A DNA stretch of 64,000 nucleotides. It comes from Sternotherus odoratus (Eukaryota; Chordata; Testudines; Kinosternidae). The DNA lies in the NCBI GenBank assembly GCA_032164245.1, contig JAVMKO010000003.1:30255390-30319389 (forward strand). Reading direction: 5' to 3'. Shown here in pieces: positions 12,206 to 24,469 of the stretch (positions are counted from its first letter, which is position 1; each line of letters starts with the position of its first letter). Below the pieces are notes generated by a model. It did no database searches, was not told the origin of the DNA, and saw nothing but the letters and a program-made list of their open reading frames with translations. The translations under genes and the position numbers were made by a program.

Positions 12206-12267
12206 GTGGGCATTTGCTCTTGTGATCAACTGATCAAGTTTGCAAGAGCAAACAGACAAATGCCCAC
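12206..12267. repeat. Small hairpin
   Basis: The left arm 'gtgggcatttgctcttg' (about 12,206-12,222) pairs with the right arm running to 'aaatgcccac' (about 12,242-12,267), which carries an extra 8 nt ('cagacaaa' region). The hairpin sits next to the 5' truncation point of the CR1 fragment and is followed by a C tract. Confidence 0.6.
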
Positions 12268-12289
12268 TTTTGCCCCCCCCCCCCCAAAT

Positions 12290-12939
12290 CAGGAAGGCTG
12301 GAACTGGGCTTAAAAAAGTGACTGTCCCAGACAAAGTGGGTCATAGGGTTACCCTATATGTAAACTACTTGTGGGGTTTAATGAAAAGAAAATGTGTGTG
12401 TTTATTTGTGTGTAGGGCATTAAGCTGTACTGATGAACACTACTAAATAAAATTTAGGTATTATTTTCACAGGATGTGTTTACATTTTATATTCACTCTT
12501 TTAGGAACTAGGATAAATCTCCCATTTTGTTCTTTGAAATGAAGCAGATATGTTCTCCCCTATACAGACACAGCTGTGTGTGAGAGAGTGGAACTAACAA
12601 AGGCAGAATTCTTGTGTACAGTGTCTTCTTTAGCCAGCTAGAAGTCTGACAGGCATCTACACAAGTATGGAGTTTTCTCTCGCTCACACACTCTCCCTCG
12701 CTCACACACACACTGTATGGATACAAAGAAATGAACTAGGGTCGGGCACAGAAAGCACTTTGACTGGGCTTCAGCAGAGCAGTACTCTAGCCATTGTGAC
12801 AATTGTATTAGGAAGTTTCGCACGCCCTGCAGAAGTTTTCATGCACAACCTGGAATGTACACCCAGGAGAAAGGAAGGCTCATTAGGGCCATGGCTTCTG
12901 GAGGAAGGGCTCGGATTAATTGCAGCCCCCGATGTTGAT
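12290..12939. other. Upstream flank of ALKAL2
   Basis: AT-rich, changing gradually to GC-rich. It contains a (CTCACACA)-like simple repeat at about 12,680-12,715. The open frames are incidental. Confidence 0.45.
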
Positions 12940-14800
12940 CTCCTTCCGTTTCTTTCACCTCGGCCTCCAAGTCACTTTCACTTTGCCGCGGGACACGTCT
13001 CTCTACGGAACGCTCCCCGGAGCTTAAGGACATTCGCTGCCACGCTGTGTCGCTGTTGTCAGCGCCTGCCTAGGGGATGGCACCGTATTCACCGCTCGTC
13101 CGGCACAAGTGTAGCAGAAGGGGGGATGCGCCCGCGCCCCCGCATGGAGCATATACGCACCGCTGGATCCAACCTTATATTTGTCTTGTCGCTGCTGGAG
13201 GGTGAGGCGTAGCAAACAGAAAAGTTCAGCTGGATCATGTTTCAGCACCCCCCCCCCCCCCCCCCCGTAGTGTGTGTTGGAGGCAGGGTGGGTGCGTGTT
13301 AATTTGGCAGGATTCCGGGGGAGGTTTTGCTGGGTGTCCCGGGGGAGGCACTGGAACAGCTCTCCGCCCCGCGGCACTCCCCGCGATGGGAGGCCAGAGC
13401 CCGCGCGGATCGCGGCGCCCCTCTCCCCGGGCTGGCTGCTGCCAGGGGGGCGGGAGGGGGGGCGGGAAGGTTTTCCAGTCACGGCTCCTAGCGCCGGAGA
13501 ATTGCCCTTTACAAGAATCACGGCGGGAGGCAGCTGCCGGCTCCTTCCCTGCGCTCCCGCGGCCACAGAACCGCCGGCTTCCCGAGCGAGGGGCCGCGCT
13601 GCTCCGCCCCCCGCTCCCCAGACGGGCAGAAAGTTCCGGGCAGCCACGCCGCTTCCCCCGCGCCCCTGGCAAGGGACAGCCCGGGCGCGCGGGGTCCGAG
13701 GGGGCCGGGCGCTGCCTAGTTCAGAGGCGCCTTCCCCGTTAAAGGCCGGGCACAGCCCCGCTCAGGACCGGCTCCTTACGAGGCGCGAGCCCACGGGGAG
13801 GGGAGAGGGGGGGTTGCCAAGTGGACTTTTGTTGCTTTCCTCCCACTGGCGACTGAGTCGATCGCATCTGCCGGAGCCGCCGCCTCGTGTAGGTCCCGTC
13901 GCCCATATAAGCTGCGGCGCTGGGGCTGGCCGCCGTGGAGTGGCTTGTGGGTGACGGGAAGGGGGCGTGCGGGAGGGCGGGCAGCACCTGGCCGGCGCCG
14001 GGGAAGGAGAGCCAGGTAACGGGCGGGACGCAGGGGCCGAGCGCTTCCCGCGAAGTTCAGACCCGCCCGGCGCGCCCGGGGTCCGCCGCGGGGCTGCTGC
14101 CGGCGGGGGAGGGCTAGCGGCGGAGGCGAGGAGGAATCTGGCTCCTTCCCCGCTGCGGGCGCCTTAGGGGCCGTGGGGGCAGGGCAGCGCCGCTGGGCTC
14201 CCACGTGCCAGACTCGGGCACGGGACCCTGCGGTTCAGCTGCCCCGGGGGCAGGCGGGACGGGGAGCGCTGGGCCCACAGGCTCCGCCAAGCGCGGCAGA
14301 GCGGCGGGCACGGTCCCACGGTGGGGCCGGGGGCCGCTCGCCTGCACGCCCCCCTCTCGGCGGCGGGTCCCCGGCCGCGCAGCGGGAAGCGGGGACTGCG
14401 CGTGGCGGGGGGTTAAACCTCGGAGCGGCCGGGCGAGCCATGCTCCGCTCAGGGGCAAGGTTTGGAGACGTTTCCGCGGCGGGCCGCTCCCTGCCTCTCC
14501 CGTGGCGGACAAACGGCTCCGGTCCCCCAGCTGCCCGCCGCGGGATGGACCCGGCTGGGTTTCCGCCCTCGCGCTGGAGCCACGGGAGCCCCAGCAGTGC
14601 GCTTCCCCGGGCGGCAGCCGCGCTCTCTCCAGCGGCGCAGGCTCCCGTGGCTTCTGCGAACGCCCTTCTCCCTGGATCGGCGCGGATCCGCGTCCGCACT
14701 GGCCGGGCTGTGGAAACGTGAAGGCGCCACGGGAGCGCTTTGACTCGTGTAGCTTTGGGGCGGCGGAGCGGCTCTCTAGTCCGCACCGCAGGCGGGAATA
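12940..14800. promoter_or_regulatory. CpG island, ALKAL2 promoter region
   Basis: Dense CpG and GC content begin near 12,940 and end near 14,800, in contrast with AT-rich flanks. It lies immediately upstream of the ALKAL2 initiation codon and includes GC-box-like G/C runs and a C tract at about 13,248-13,266. The many long overlapping frames on both strands here (up to 242 codons) are what high GC produces by chance. Confidence 0.8.
13904..13911 (+). promoter_or_regulatory. TATA-like element and candidate first exon
   Basis: CATATAAG within the CpG island could place a start site near 13,935. A donor-like 'gccag|gtaac' follows at 14,015/14,016. An acceptor-like 'tgtttctctttcag' ends near 15,050, just before the coding exon. 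Together they suggest a non-coding first exon spliced to the ATG-bearing exon. This is inference from motifs only. Confidence 0.35.
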
Positions 14801-14844
14801 AAGTTGCTGCGGGCAGGGCATGTAAAAGGCAGATTGTGCCATCT

Positions 14845-14915
14845 CCTCAACTGGTGCAAATCCTCTGACTTCACTTGAGCCCCGCCAATTTACACCGGTT
14901 GGGAATCTGGTCCTT
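14845..14915. repeat. Ancient palindromic repeat copy in the ALKAL2 5' region
   Basis: 'caactggtgcaaatcc' and 'tttacaccggttgggaatctgg' match the two arms of the repeat at 10,545-10,685. Confidence 0.45.
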
Positions 14916-15123
14916 TTTAAACTCTAAGAGGGGGAGGAAACAAGGCACCCTGGTTACATGTGCAAAGTAGCCTCTTTGCTCTTCCCCTGTAGTATTTCTG
15001 ATTTCACCCCCGTGACTCCCTCTTCCCCCACCCCCATGTTTCTCTTTCAGTGAAATAGGAGTCCCCCACCAAAGTGGATCATTTCTTTTCCTCTGCTCAT
15101 TCACCCTCCAGTTCAGACTTGCA

Positions 15124-18100
15124 ATGAGCGGACTGAAGTCTCCTGTGCTGCTGGGGCTGGTGCTCTTAATGCTGTCAGCAGGTTATTGCAAAGAGAGAAC
15201 TGACTCCATAGACCTAAAAGACAGGCAAAGCCTCTTCAATCTCATCATGGAGATTATTCAGGAACTGAAAAGGTACCACATGGAAAAGGACAACGGGGTG
15301 CAATACTTCTCCAACCACGATTATACTTTAGACCGAAGAGAAGTGGCTGATTATGGAGAGTACCAGGACGAGCAGAGAGCTGGTAAGTCTACCCCTTTCC
15401 TTTCCAGGAAACTTTGCTCTCCTCAAAGGGGAAATCGGGCATCACTGTACTAGTTCTTATTGGAGGCGCTAACCCCTCAGGAGATCTGCAGACTTGCTTC
15501 AAAAATACAGAGGATTCCTACACAAGAAACTGGCTTTGAAAATCCCAGAGTAGAACTCCACTCTCACTTTAGTCTAATGTACTTCAGAAATTCATTTAGT
15601 TCAAAGCCAGATCTGCATAAACTTTGGCTTTACACACTCTATATTTATAAAGAACAGTGTGATGGACTGGGGCAAAAAAAGTAAAATAAAAATCAGGGAT
15701 GAAAAGGCATTTACCCTACGTCATCTAGTCCAAGGGCCTGGAGTCTTGTGTGGATTATACACTTAAACATCCCTGGATTAGACATTCTTGCCATTTCCCT
15801 GGGAGACTATTCCACAACCTAATAGATCTCACACCAGAAATTTTTTCCTGCTAGGCAGCCTTATTCCCTTTTTGCTAACCTTATTCATTACTTTAGATTG
15901 TTGGTGCTTGCACCTTTCAAATCTTTGTCAATTTCATCATTTGTCCCTCACCACCATAGTCAACCCATGCAGATTTTAATTCTTTCCTCCTAAATCAGTC
16001 CCTACACCATTCTAATAATTTAAGTTGCTTTTCTCCAAGCTCTTTCCAGTCAGTATTGTTTATGGTAATAAGGTTTTTCAGAATTGTATGGAATATCCCA
16101 GATGCAGTCACATCCCACTGATAGAGAAGGGATATGCCCCTTCCATGATGTCCTGCTTCTATGCATGCAGCTCAAAATTGAATTGGCCTTTCTTGCTTCC
16201 CTATTGCATTGTAAATTCATGTGTAGTTTGCTGTTCACCATCTCTCCTAAACAGAATTACTGCCTCTCAATTTTCCCCTTCCCTTGAGTATCTAGGTTTG
16301 GGATTATTTTATTTTCACTAGATATTTCAGTTTACACTTTCCTGAGCTGGAGCTCATTTTATTTTCTACCCATTTCTTTTGATCTCTCTCGACTCCTTTG
16401 TATCTTTTCTTTGTACTCAGTGGTGTTCACAACTGCTCCTAATTTGGTGTCAAGACTGTCTTTACAAGGTGATTTTAGTCTCTTATCTAGACCATTAATG
16501 GAGATATTAAATAAAACAACCTAACCGTTCTACATAAACTCAGTACAATAAGAACTTGTTCCTTTTTCTTAATATATGGTACAAGCTTAATGGGTCAGAG
16601 TAACCAGTGCACTCGAACGACTCTGTACAACTGTAGCAAAGCAAAGCAGCTGTAAACCCAGTTTAACAAGGTTAAGCAGTTTATAACTGTCCTGCATAAG
16701 CAAATCAGTGCAAAGCATCTGGCGTGTACTGGTGAATATAGCTCAATGAGAAAACCACTTCAGAAACAGACTAGTTGGTACCAGTGTCATTGACTCCTGA
16801 AAGGGATTTTATTATTATTAGTTATAATGGAATTTATTCCCAGCAAAGCTGCTGCCGCTGAAAAGAAACTATTGCTCAGAGCCCCTCCTTTATTTCAGTC
16901 TTAGCATCACTTTCCCAGCGCGTCTGTCCCATGGGAAACTTCTGAGAGAAGCATGTAGGCTTTTACTGCTTGTCATGACACAATTAGGTCAAATATGATA
17001 TGGTCAATTTTACTCAGACTGACTAAAGTTAGACGTAAATGAGGAATGACTTTTGAGAAATGTCTACGCTCACCAGTGAATCAGATCTGGCTGGAAATGT
17101 TCTCTGCTTTAAATGTGATAAGAGGTGCCAGGGGAATGAAAAGGGCTGTTTAGGCATTTATGGTCAAATAAATAAAATACAGTATCATACACAATCAACA
17201 CTAAACTGTCAGCATAGAGTTAGTAACGGAAAGCAATCAAAGATAACTGTAAATCAACAGGACACAAACAAGGGTTGATGCTAATGTGGATTTCAATAAA
17301 ATGGTTTCATTCTGGCATCTGCTGAACACAAAATGCAGAGAAGCAAACCATACGAGTGGGGAAAAGCCATTTGATTTTTATATGCCTTTCCTGTGAATTT
17401 TATTTTATGCTAGAGATAAAACAAGGACTGTTTCTAGATTTCCTGTAAATATAACAATTCAATCTCATGTTCACAATAGCTATTTCAGATAGTGCTTGTC
17501 AACACTTGCCAGTGTGACAAAACAGTGCAGGTGCTTGTAAGAGAATGTTGCATAGAAAGTGACAGAGCAGCCAAGAGACCATTCTCTGGTGTGTCTTTGA
17601 ATCTTTATCTCTGGTAAGAGTCTTCAGAGTTTCTAAGCATCAGTGATCTTAAAGTGATACACCTAGATAAGAGGTAACCAAAATGTGGCCCACAGAGCCC
17701 TACAGTGATTACTCTCACTTTTAATGTGATTGTGGGGCTGCTGGACCCTATTGGTCCCAGCATTGCAATGCTCCACATTCTTTTTAGCAGTGTCTCTATA
17801 TAAAAGATAAAGGCAGCTGCAACTTGTTCCACTTTATGGCTCTCAATCTTCTAGTAAACAGTTATTTTGAGTCTCAACATTTTGGCACCTCCTTTGGTAG
17901 CCCTAGCATCTTTGACAAACATATTTGCAGGAGTATAATAAATACTTTTTTTCCCCCAACAGAAATAGTTCCTAGAGATTTGAGGATGAAAGACAAGTTC
18001 TTAAAGCACTTAACAGGTAAATTTAGATTTTGCATTGTATCCATCATTTCATACACCTACCACCTAAGCCCCACCCCCTTCTGCTGGGCCATTTGTGCTG

Positions 18101-20587
18101 TGTTGACTCATGACTTGTTTTTTTTCTGTATTTCAGGTCCTCTCTATTTTAGTCCCAAATGCAGTAAACACTTTCATCGACTTTATCACAATACAAGAGA
18201 CTGCACCATCCCAGCTTGTAAGTGCCACAAACCAAAGCTAACTTTTTTTAAACAGAAAGCTATTGATTGGGGTGGTTTCAGGAGATAATAGTGGTAATAC
18301 AGTGCAACTGTACAGTGCCTTTCACTTAGAGTTCAGAGTGCTTTATAGATCTTAATTGATCTTTACCTCCTGCCTGTGAGATAAGTATTATCTTTCTCAT
18401 TTTAGAGATGAGGAAATCAAGGCACAGAATTACCAGTGGATATACTGTGTAAAATGATTATGAAAACTGCTTTCTTTTCATGCATCATCACTTATAACAC
18501 ATACTCTATAGCCAGTGACATTTTGGCAACTTCATGGTCTTCCAATTATGCCCTCAATGGCATCTTTGAAACCCTCTTCCCTTCAGCAGGTTAGAAAGGT
18601 GTACTGTACTGGAACTTTATAAACAAATCAGCTGATGGATAGGAATGAATAAATGTCTCAGCTGTGTTGACAGTGCAGTGTGAAAAGGACTACAGATGGG
18701 CATGAATTTTTTTTTATTTTTTTTGGTCACAGCAGATTCTGAATACAAACTGGGAGCAGACCTGTTGTGCAAGAAGCTGTTCTTTTTCAGAAGAGAGGCA
18801 CACTTTAATGTATATGTCCAAAGTCACCTAGCGGGTCAGTTGAGGAGCTGGAAATAGAACCAAGACTTTCTGACTCAAAGTCCCATGCTTTAAGTCCCAT
18901 TTGTAGCAATCTGTACATTTTAATATTACATTTATTAAGAAGTGTGAGCCTTCTTCCCATTTGTAAAATAAGGATCATCTAGTAGTATATTTGAAAGACG
19001 ATGGTTTGAAAGACTATGGTTTCCATCTAATTTCTAGTGGACCAGATCACAAATATCAACATCATATTCAGCACTAATTGGAACGTTCAGCAGCGAAGCC
19101 AAAGACCAAATGGGCCTAAAGACTGAATTAGCTTTTTCCCCACAGATGCTTTATATTTGTGGGAAATAGAGGAGAGTTGGCACTGGTGGTGTTTGTATTC
19201 AACCTGTCTTATGAGTAGAGGGCTCTAGGGATGACAATCTGGTACCTTTCAAAAGCACAAAACTTACTTAAACATTAGTGAAATAATCAACAGTTTGAGA
19301 GATAATCAACCATAGGTGGCCCTTTATCAATATGTATCTCAGAGAACTTCTCATGGAATCTTGAAATACATACACTGCTTTTATTCTCAGTGTATAATAG
19401 CCTTAGCTTGCTTTAGGTGGTAATGTGAGTACTGTACTGCTTTTATAATTCTGATTTCTGGTTACAGCTACCTACTATTGTAAAGATAAGTGTAACAAGA
19501 AAATAAAGCACCTGGGGTTTGTTGCTTCAGAGAGGGAAAAGACCATCCACTGCCAGTACAAGAGTATTTCCTCCAGTACATTTTCTAGTGCTTTGTGTGA
19601 TTTGTTAAGTGTCATAGATTTTAAAGATCAGGTTTTATATATCAAGAAGCACTGATACTTGAACTGTAACCCAGGCTGCTAGCTGTAGGACTGCCGGAGG
19701 TCTTTAGCTGAGCATGTGAACAATTCTTTTTCCAACTGCACTGCACACAGATTGCATTGTACACAAACAGATCACTTAACTGACCTTTATAGATATGAAA
19801 CATTTTCAATGGGGACTGCTTCAGTTTTATTAATTACAACACCACCACTCATTATCTGTGTAACAAGACTTTGCAAAGATCTAAAGAACATAGTGCAGGG
19901 AAGTATCCTATACTGCCAGAGGAAACATAAGATGTGATTAGTTTTCTTTTAATTTTATGAACTCAGATATTTAGTCACCAAACTTCTATTCATTTCAATG
20001 AGTTAGATACCTTTGAAAATCTGAGCCCCCAAGACTCTATTGCTTTGTTCCTCAATTGTTCTTGAAGACAATTATTTATCTTGGTATTATTAGTTCACTG
20101 AGAGTTGCATTTCAATGATGGGACAGTGCTACTTCAAACACCTAATTTGTACAATCAAATGCCATGACTGCACCTTCAGATCCAACACTTGTGCACACCA
20201 TAGCTATTTAGATGTATAAATGGCCATATATTCCGACACATAAGCTGTCTGCATGCACAATTGTGCTGTTTGTGCACAGAACTAAAGAATTTTCAAAGAA
20301 AATGCACAGAAATTAGGCACCTAATATTTGAACGGTAATTCTTAAGCATAATGGGCCAATGTCTACCTTGTCTTTACCTGACTTTAAATCAAAGTACTGA
20401 TTATAGTTAATTATGATAGTTTGCACAGCACCTCTATCAATTTTATTTTATTTTTTTAAACCAAAATCAGTTACGTTAGCAGTGTCATTAAGTTACTGTA
20501 CTTACGATCTTTTTCATGACAGACTATAAAAGATGTGCGAGGCTTCTTACTCGGCTGGCAGTAAGTCCAATGTGCATGGAAGGATAA
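15124..20587 (+). CDS. ALKAL2: ALK and LTK ligand 2 (FAM150B/augmentor-alpha), complete coding region in four exons
   Basis: Secreted cytokine that binds and activates the receptor tyrosine kinases ALK and LTK. Coding exons: 15,124-15,382, 17,963-18,016, 18,137-18,217 and 20,523-20,587. All junctions are GT-AG and the phases agree, giving 152 residues, the length of the human protein. Residues 1-22 are a signal peptide (hydrophobic LLGLVLLMLSAG core). Residues 23-86 are the variable acidic/basic region. From residue 87 the conserved domain begins EIVPRDLRMKDKFLKHLTG, followed by SPKC, TRDC, YYKRC and SPMC. That supplies four cysteines (113, 127, 136, 149), as in the family's disulfide-linked C-terminal domain. 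The ATG at 15,124 is the first before the signal peptide. It lies downstream of a CpG island and tail to tail with ACP1, as in other amniotes. No damage seen. Confidence 0.95.
15690..16545 (-). repeat. CR1 LINE 3' fragment in ALKAL2 intron 1
   Basis: Antisense CR1 phrases occur in order: 'catctagtccaagggcctgg', 'gggagactattccacaac' and 'ttttttcctgctaggcag'. The fragment is heavily diverged, and no intact ORF2 is visible. Confidence 0.55.
16550..17962. other. ALKAL2 intron 1, remainder
   Basis: No bounded repeat is recognised. A weak hAT-end-like phrase ('gaggtaaccaaaatgtggcccac') lies near 17,671. The intron ends with a good polypyrimidine tract and CAG at 17,962. Confidence 0.4.
18305..18925 (-). 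repeat. MIR-like SINE, interrupted, in ALKAL2 intron 3
   Basis: 'cattttagagatgaggaaatcaaggcacag' (about 18,398-18,427) and 'gtccaaagtcacctagcgggtcag' to 'gactcaaagtcc' (about 18,818-18,892) are consecutive parts of an antisense MIR/L2-type repeat. They are separated by about 370 bp of unrelated sequence, so an insertion or two neighbouring copies is implied. Confidence 0.55.
19468..19655 (+). other. Candidate alternative terminal exon of ALKAL2
   Basis: An acceptor-like 'tctggttacag' precedes an open frame that, joined to the phase-1 end of exon 3 (18,217), stays open for about 62 codons to TGA at 19,653-19,655. It starts TYYCKDKC, loosely echoing the YYKRC start of the true last exon. No expression evidence is possible here, and chance is a fair alternative. 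Confidence 0.25.
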
Positions 20588-20757
20588 GGTAAGCTTTTCG
20601 CTCGCGGTAATAACATTGTACTGCATAGCAAAGCTGTGGATTTTGCATTGTGGACATAAAAAATTCATGAGTGTAAAAACAATCTTTCTTTGGCTAAGGT
20701 ATTCCCTTTTCAGAGCACTTGACATAACTATCTTAATCTGGGAAAATACTGGCCATA

Positions 20758-20763
20758 AATAAA
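20758..20763 (+). terminator. Candidate ALKAL2 polyadenylation signal
   Basis: AATAAA, about 170 nt after the stop codon, is the first canonical hexamer downstream. Later AATAAA motifs (near 22,678) could serve longer transcripts. Confidence 0.45.
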
Positions 20764-20789
20764 GGGTACCCCCTACTGGAAGGCATTAT

Positions 20790-23335
20790 AAAGACCCATA
20801 GACATCAGCTATGAATTATTCATAGCAGTATGCAGTTAGCAGATAGTGAATTTGCTTTTATAGAACAAAACACAGCAGCCATAGCTGATTTTTTCCAGTT
20901 GACTCAGTGTACAATTGTGTGTATTGGCACTGAGTGCCCTTTCATATCCACAGCTTTAAATTTATTGGGTACATTTTAATATGGATTAATATATACATAA
21001 CTTTACATATGCAAGTTTTTTAAACAAATGTCATTGGTATTTCTAGAATAATTCAGTTGTCATGTACTTATAGCATTAAAAAACCCAAATATGTATGTTA
21101 CTCAGATTGCTTTGGATTTCCATTATGCTCAACTTCTACTCCAAGGCATTATTTTTCCTTGATGCACATGCTTAACTCTTTTTAGAGAGAATGGGAATTT
21201 CACTGCACACAAAAGGAAGAATGCCCTCCTAAAATAGCTGTAGCTCTAGGAGTTGACATCTTCCACACAAAGACTAGTCCATGTCCTGTCCCTCTGACAG
21301 CTGAGACAAAAATACAGTTGTATGTGATTTATTTAAATGAGGTTTTAATAAATTATATATTTTAGTTTTCCATGGATATTTATTAAGTAATATAATATCA
21401 AGTCACTAAATGAAAGTTGCAGAATTATGACTTCAAATTAAGCCCGTTTTCATGTTTCTTGCCTCTCTCACTTTCTTCCCTATTTTTCTGTTCATATGAG
21501 AGCTTTACAAGTAAACCAAACCAGCCACAATTCATGTCTGTAGGTTCCTGAGGTCTTGTAGCTGGAGAAGTGCTCCCTTTTCTGAAAGCTTCATTTACCC
21601 TTAGTAATGCAGCCATGGAGGCAACTCCATGATCCAAATCTTGCCTGGTTAAGTGTGAAATCACAGAACCTACTGCATATGGCACTTAGACTCATGAGAC
21701 TGATGTTGGGTATGAGAGAAAAATTCCTTGTTCTAGGTAAGGGAACTCTACAGGTCTAAGGTAATGAATTGAAGCTAGTTGACATCTATCATCCATACAT
21801 TCTACTGCAAGACACAGAAAGATACTGCTACAAATACCTGCCAGCAAGTATAGATAGGGGAGCACATCCTAAAATGCATGGTTTCTTTTCCCCTTTCCCT
21901 GAAAGTCTCTCTGCATCAACACTCCCCATTAGCATTTTATGAGTTTTCAGGGTGAGAAGGAACAAGGGGCAGCTTCTTTCAGGGGCACCTGTCCACTTTG
22001 AAACTTGGAAAGTTTCTATTAGAAAATCCATAATGGCAAGGATTCATACATTCCTGAGAATGGGACATAAGGCACAACCTTTGCTGGGCTGTCACTTATA
22101 GCAGCATAATTCTTGAGTGATTTGCTTTAGTGGGAAGAAGAACTGACTGTCATGACAGGTGCTTCAGGATTAATAAATTTCACAACCAAACTTGGAAGAT
22201 CTATAGAGGACCATTCTTCCCATCACTCCACAAACTCTTCCCTATATAGAGATAATGCATTGAACTGCTTCACAGTTCAGCTTTTCCATGTAAGATATCT
22301 CCTCCTATAGAAAAGCATGGTGGGGCTGTCATGATGTCCCGTCACCTCCACAGAAGGAGCTCTGAGGAAGATAGTTCTCTTGCTCTTTTACACAAGCCAG
22401 TCAAACCCATCTCTGTGCAGGCTCTGGATAATTTCTGCTGGACCCAGCTTTCTGGGGTTTTTTAGGAGCTATTCAAAATTTTGCAACATGCCAGTTAAAT
22501 ACTTGTAGATACCAAACTGTAAAACCCATATCATATACTTAAGATAATTTAGCTAATCAAGCTTTAATGAATAAACATTTGATGTACAATATAATAGAAT
22601 GTAAACATGTCTTGCTTTTGCTGTCATTTTTGTAACTACTAATAAATCAAGAGTTAAGACAAATATGGAACATCAGGAATAAAGTTTTGCTTTATTCTAC
22701 CACTCTAAGCAGTTACAGATGTGGAATTATTCCAGATTTAAATGGGTCTAAAAGAGAGGAATTTGGCTCTAAATTCATAGTAGTTATAATGATGATATCT
22801 TTGGAATATTTTGCCACATTTTGAGACATGTTTCATGTATGCTCACTTTCACTCACAATTTAAATTCTAAACTCCCCCCACCCACTTATTTTATAATGTA
22901 CCCTAAATTGAAGACAAAATTCAAGGATACATTTTTCATAAAAGTGCATAGCGATACATGGCTGTCTTTTCCTCATTCATTATTGCCATGATAAACTTAA
23001 GTAGTGGTATATAGGCAGTGATCACATATTTGGAAACTAATGAACCATATACTGTGAAGGCCCATTCAGGCAAAGCACTTAAGCATGTGTTTAACTTTCA
23101 ACTCATGCTCAATGCTTTCCTGAATCAGGGTCGGTGGATAAGAGGACAAATTATGAAAATTAACTTTGAGCTCAACAATATATTTTTCTTCAATTTTAAA
23201 AAGAGGCTCTGTGGTTCTCAATAGTGGGGAGTGGTTGTCTGTATGCACTCGCATCCCTCTATGGATAATGAATAAACCTTTTTATTTCTCAAGTTTAATA
23301 TGACCCCATTGTTCTGTTCTTAGTTATCTTTAAAT
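20790..23335. other. ALKAL2 3' flank
   Basis: AT-rich sequence that may include extended 3' UTR. No gene or bounded repeat is recognised. Confidence 0.4.
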
Positions 23336-23339
23336 CATG

Positions 23340-23505
23340 CTTTTGGGCACCTCTACCTAGTGGGAGATGGAAACAAACTCTTCATGTGGGCTGGTTATTC
23401 CATAAGTGCCGGGCTTCTTGCATATTCCTCTGAAGCATCTGGTACTGGCACCTGTCAGGGACAGGACACTGCCTGAAGAACCACTGGTCTGATTCAGCAT
23501 GAAAA
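23340..23505 (+). repeat. CR1 LINE 3' UTR fragment
   Basis: 'gggctggttattccataa', 'cttcctgcatattcctctgaag'-type wording and 'gaaccactggtctgattcag' match the sense-strand CR1 3' end. Confidence 0.6.
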
Positions 23506-23589
23506 TACTCAATAGTCCAAACTAATTAAATGACATTATTTTAATTTTCCATGTCTTTTGTTTATACAAGTCAAAACAGCAAGAGCTAG

Positions 23590-23665
23590 GGATCATTATC
23601 TAGTGCTTTTCCATTAGTAGAGCTCACGGTGCTTTACAAAAAAAAGTCAAGTTTCATTATCCCTA
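23590..23665 (-). repeat. MIR-like fragment
   Basis: 'agctcacggtgctttacaaa' followed by 'tttcattatccctatt' is an antisense MIR/CORE-SINE signature. Short and diverged. Confidence 0.4.
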
Positions 23666-24274
23666 TTGTTGGTACTTACTTTCTTGCTCAGTAGTACCAA
23701 TTTTTATTTCACTCACCCCTTCCTGGCAGCAGGGTGTGGATGTATTAAAGCTAGTGACTGTTTGGCAAGCTGGCAGTTAGCTTTTGCTTATTTGCTTTGG
23801 AGATGCACGAACATATGTCCATGTTTTGAAATTATTTTGGGAAAAGATTAGATTTGTTTTGGATTTCTACTCATAACATGCTTGGGATTATCACAACTTC
23901 AAGGTAGGCAAGAGGGAGATAAAATGAGTAGACACAAAGAGAGCATTTAAACAATTGTCTCAGTGACAATACAGAACATTATATACAATTTCTGCATAAT
24001 ACAGTCTTGAACAAAGGTGGATATTCACTAGCAAATCCAGCACAAGTTAGGCTGTGCTCTCAGGTTTCAACAAGATTCTTAACATCTCTCTCTGCCAGCA
24101 GATACACACAACACTAAAAATGAATCTCAAGCAGTAGGAGCTCATTTATAGTTGCCAAAAAAGTTTAACCACATCCTCAATGAGAACATATTCTCCTTTG
24201 TTCTTTGCTCAGCCGTTTGTCTTAGACACTTGCCCCACTAGCTGTCTATCCTTCCTTGTGAATCTTGGAGACTG

Positions 24275-24465
24275 TTGCTAAGATTTTCCAAAGTGACTAG
24301 TGATTTTGGGTTGCCTAAACTGAGGAACCCTAAAAGGACCCAATTATCAGAAAGTGTACATCATCCATCCTCTGAAAATCAGCCCTCTTTAAGGTGTCAG
24401 CTGAAGAATCTTAAAATTGTGGCACCCCAAACACTTTTGAAAATCTTGGCTGGTGTCTGATTGCT
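24275..24465. repeat. Ancient dispersed repeat with 'tttgaaaatc' motifs
   Basis: 'ttccaaagtgactagtgattttgggt' and 'aaacacttttgaaaatcttgg' are imperfect inverted ends of a family that recurs near 20,005-20,030 and 47,750-47,845. Confidence 0.35.
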
Positions 24466-24469
24466 ATTC

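Noticed and set aside
12667..13212. 181-codon plus-strand frame upstream of ALKAL2
   Set aside because: It starts in a simple repeat and ends in the CpG island. No similarity recognised and no link to the ALKAL2 frame.
13024..14842. Overlapping long open frames (up to 242 codons) on both strands in the ALKAL2 CpG island
   Set aside because: High GC removes stop codons. The frames overlap in all phases, are Arg/Pro/Gly-rich and show no domain.
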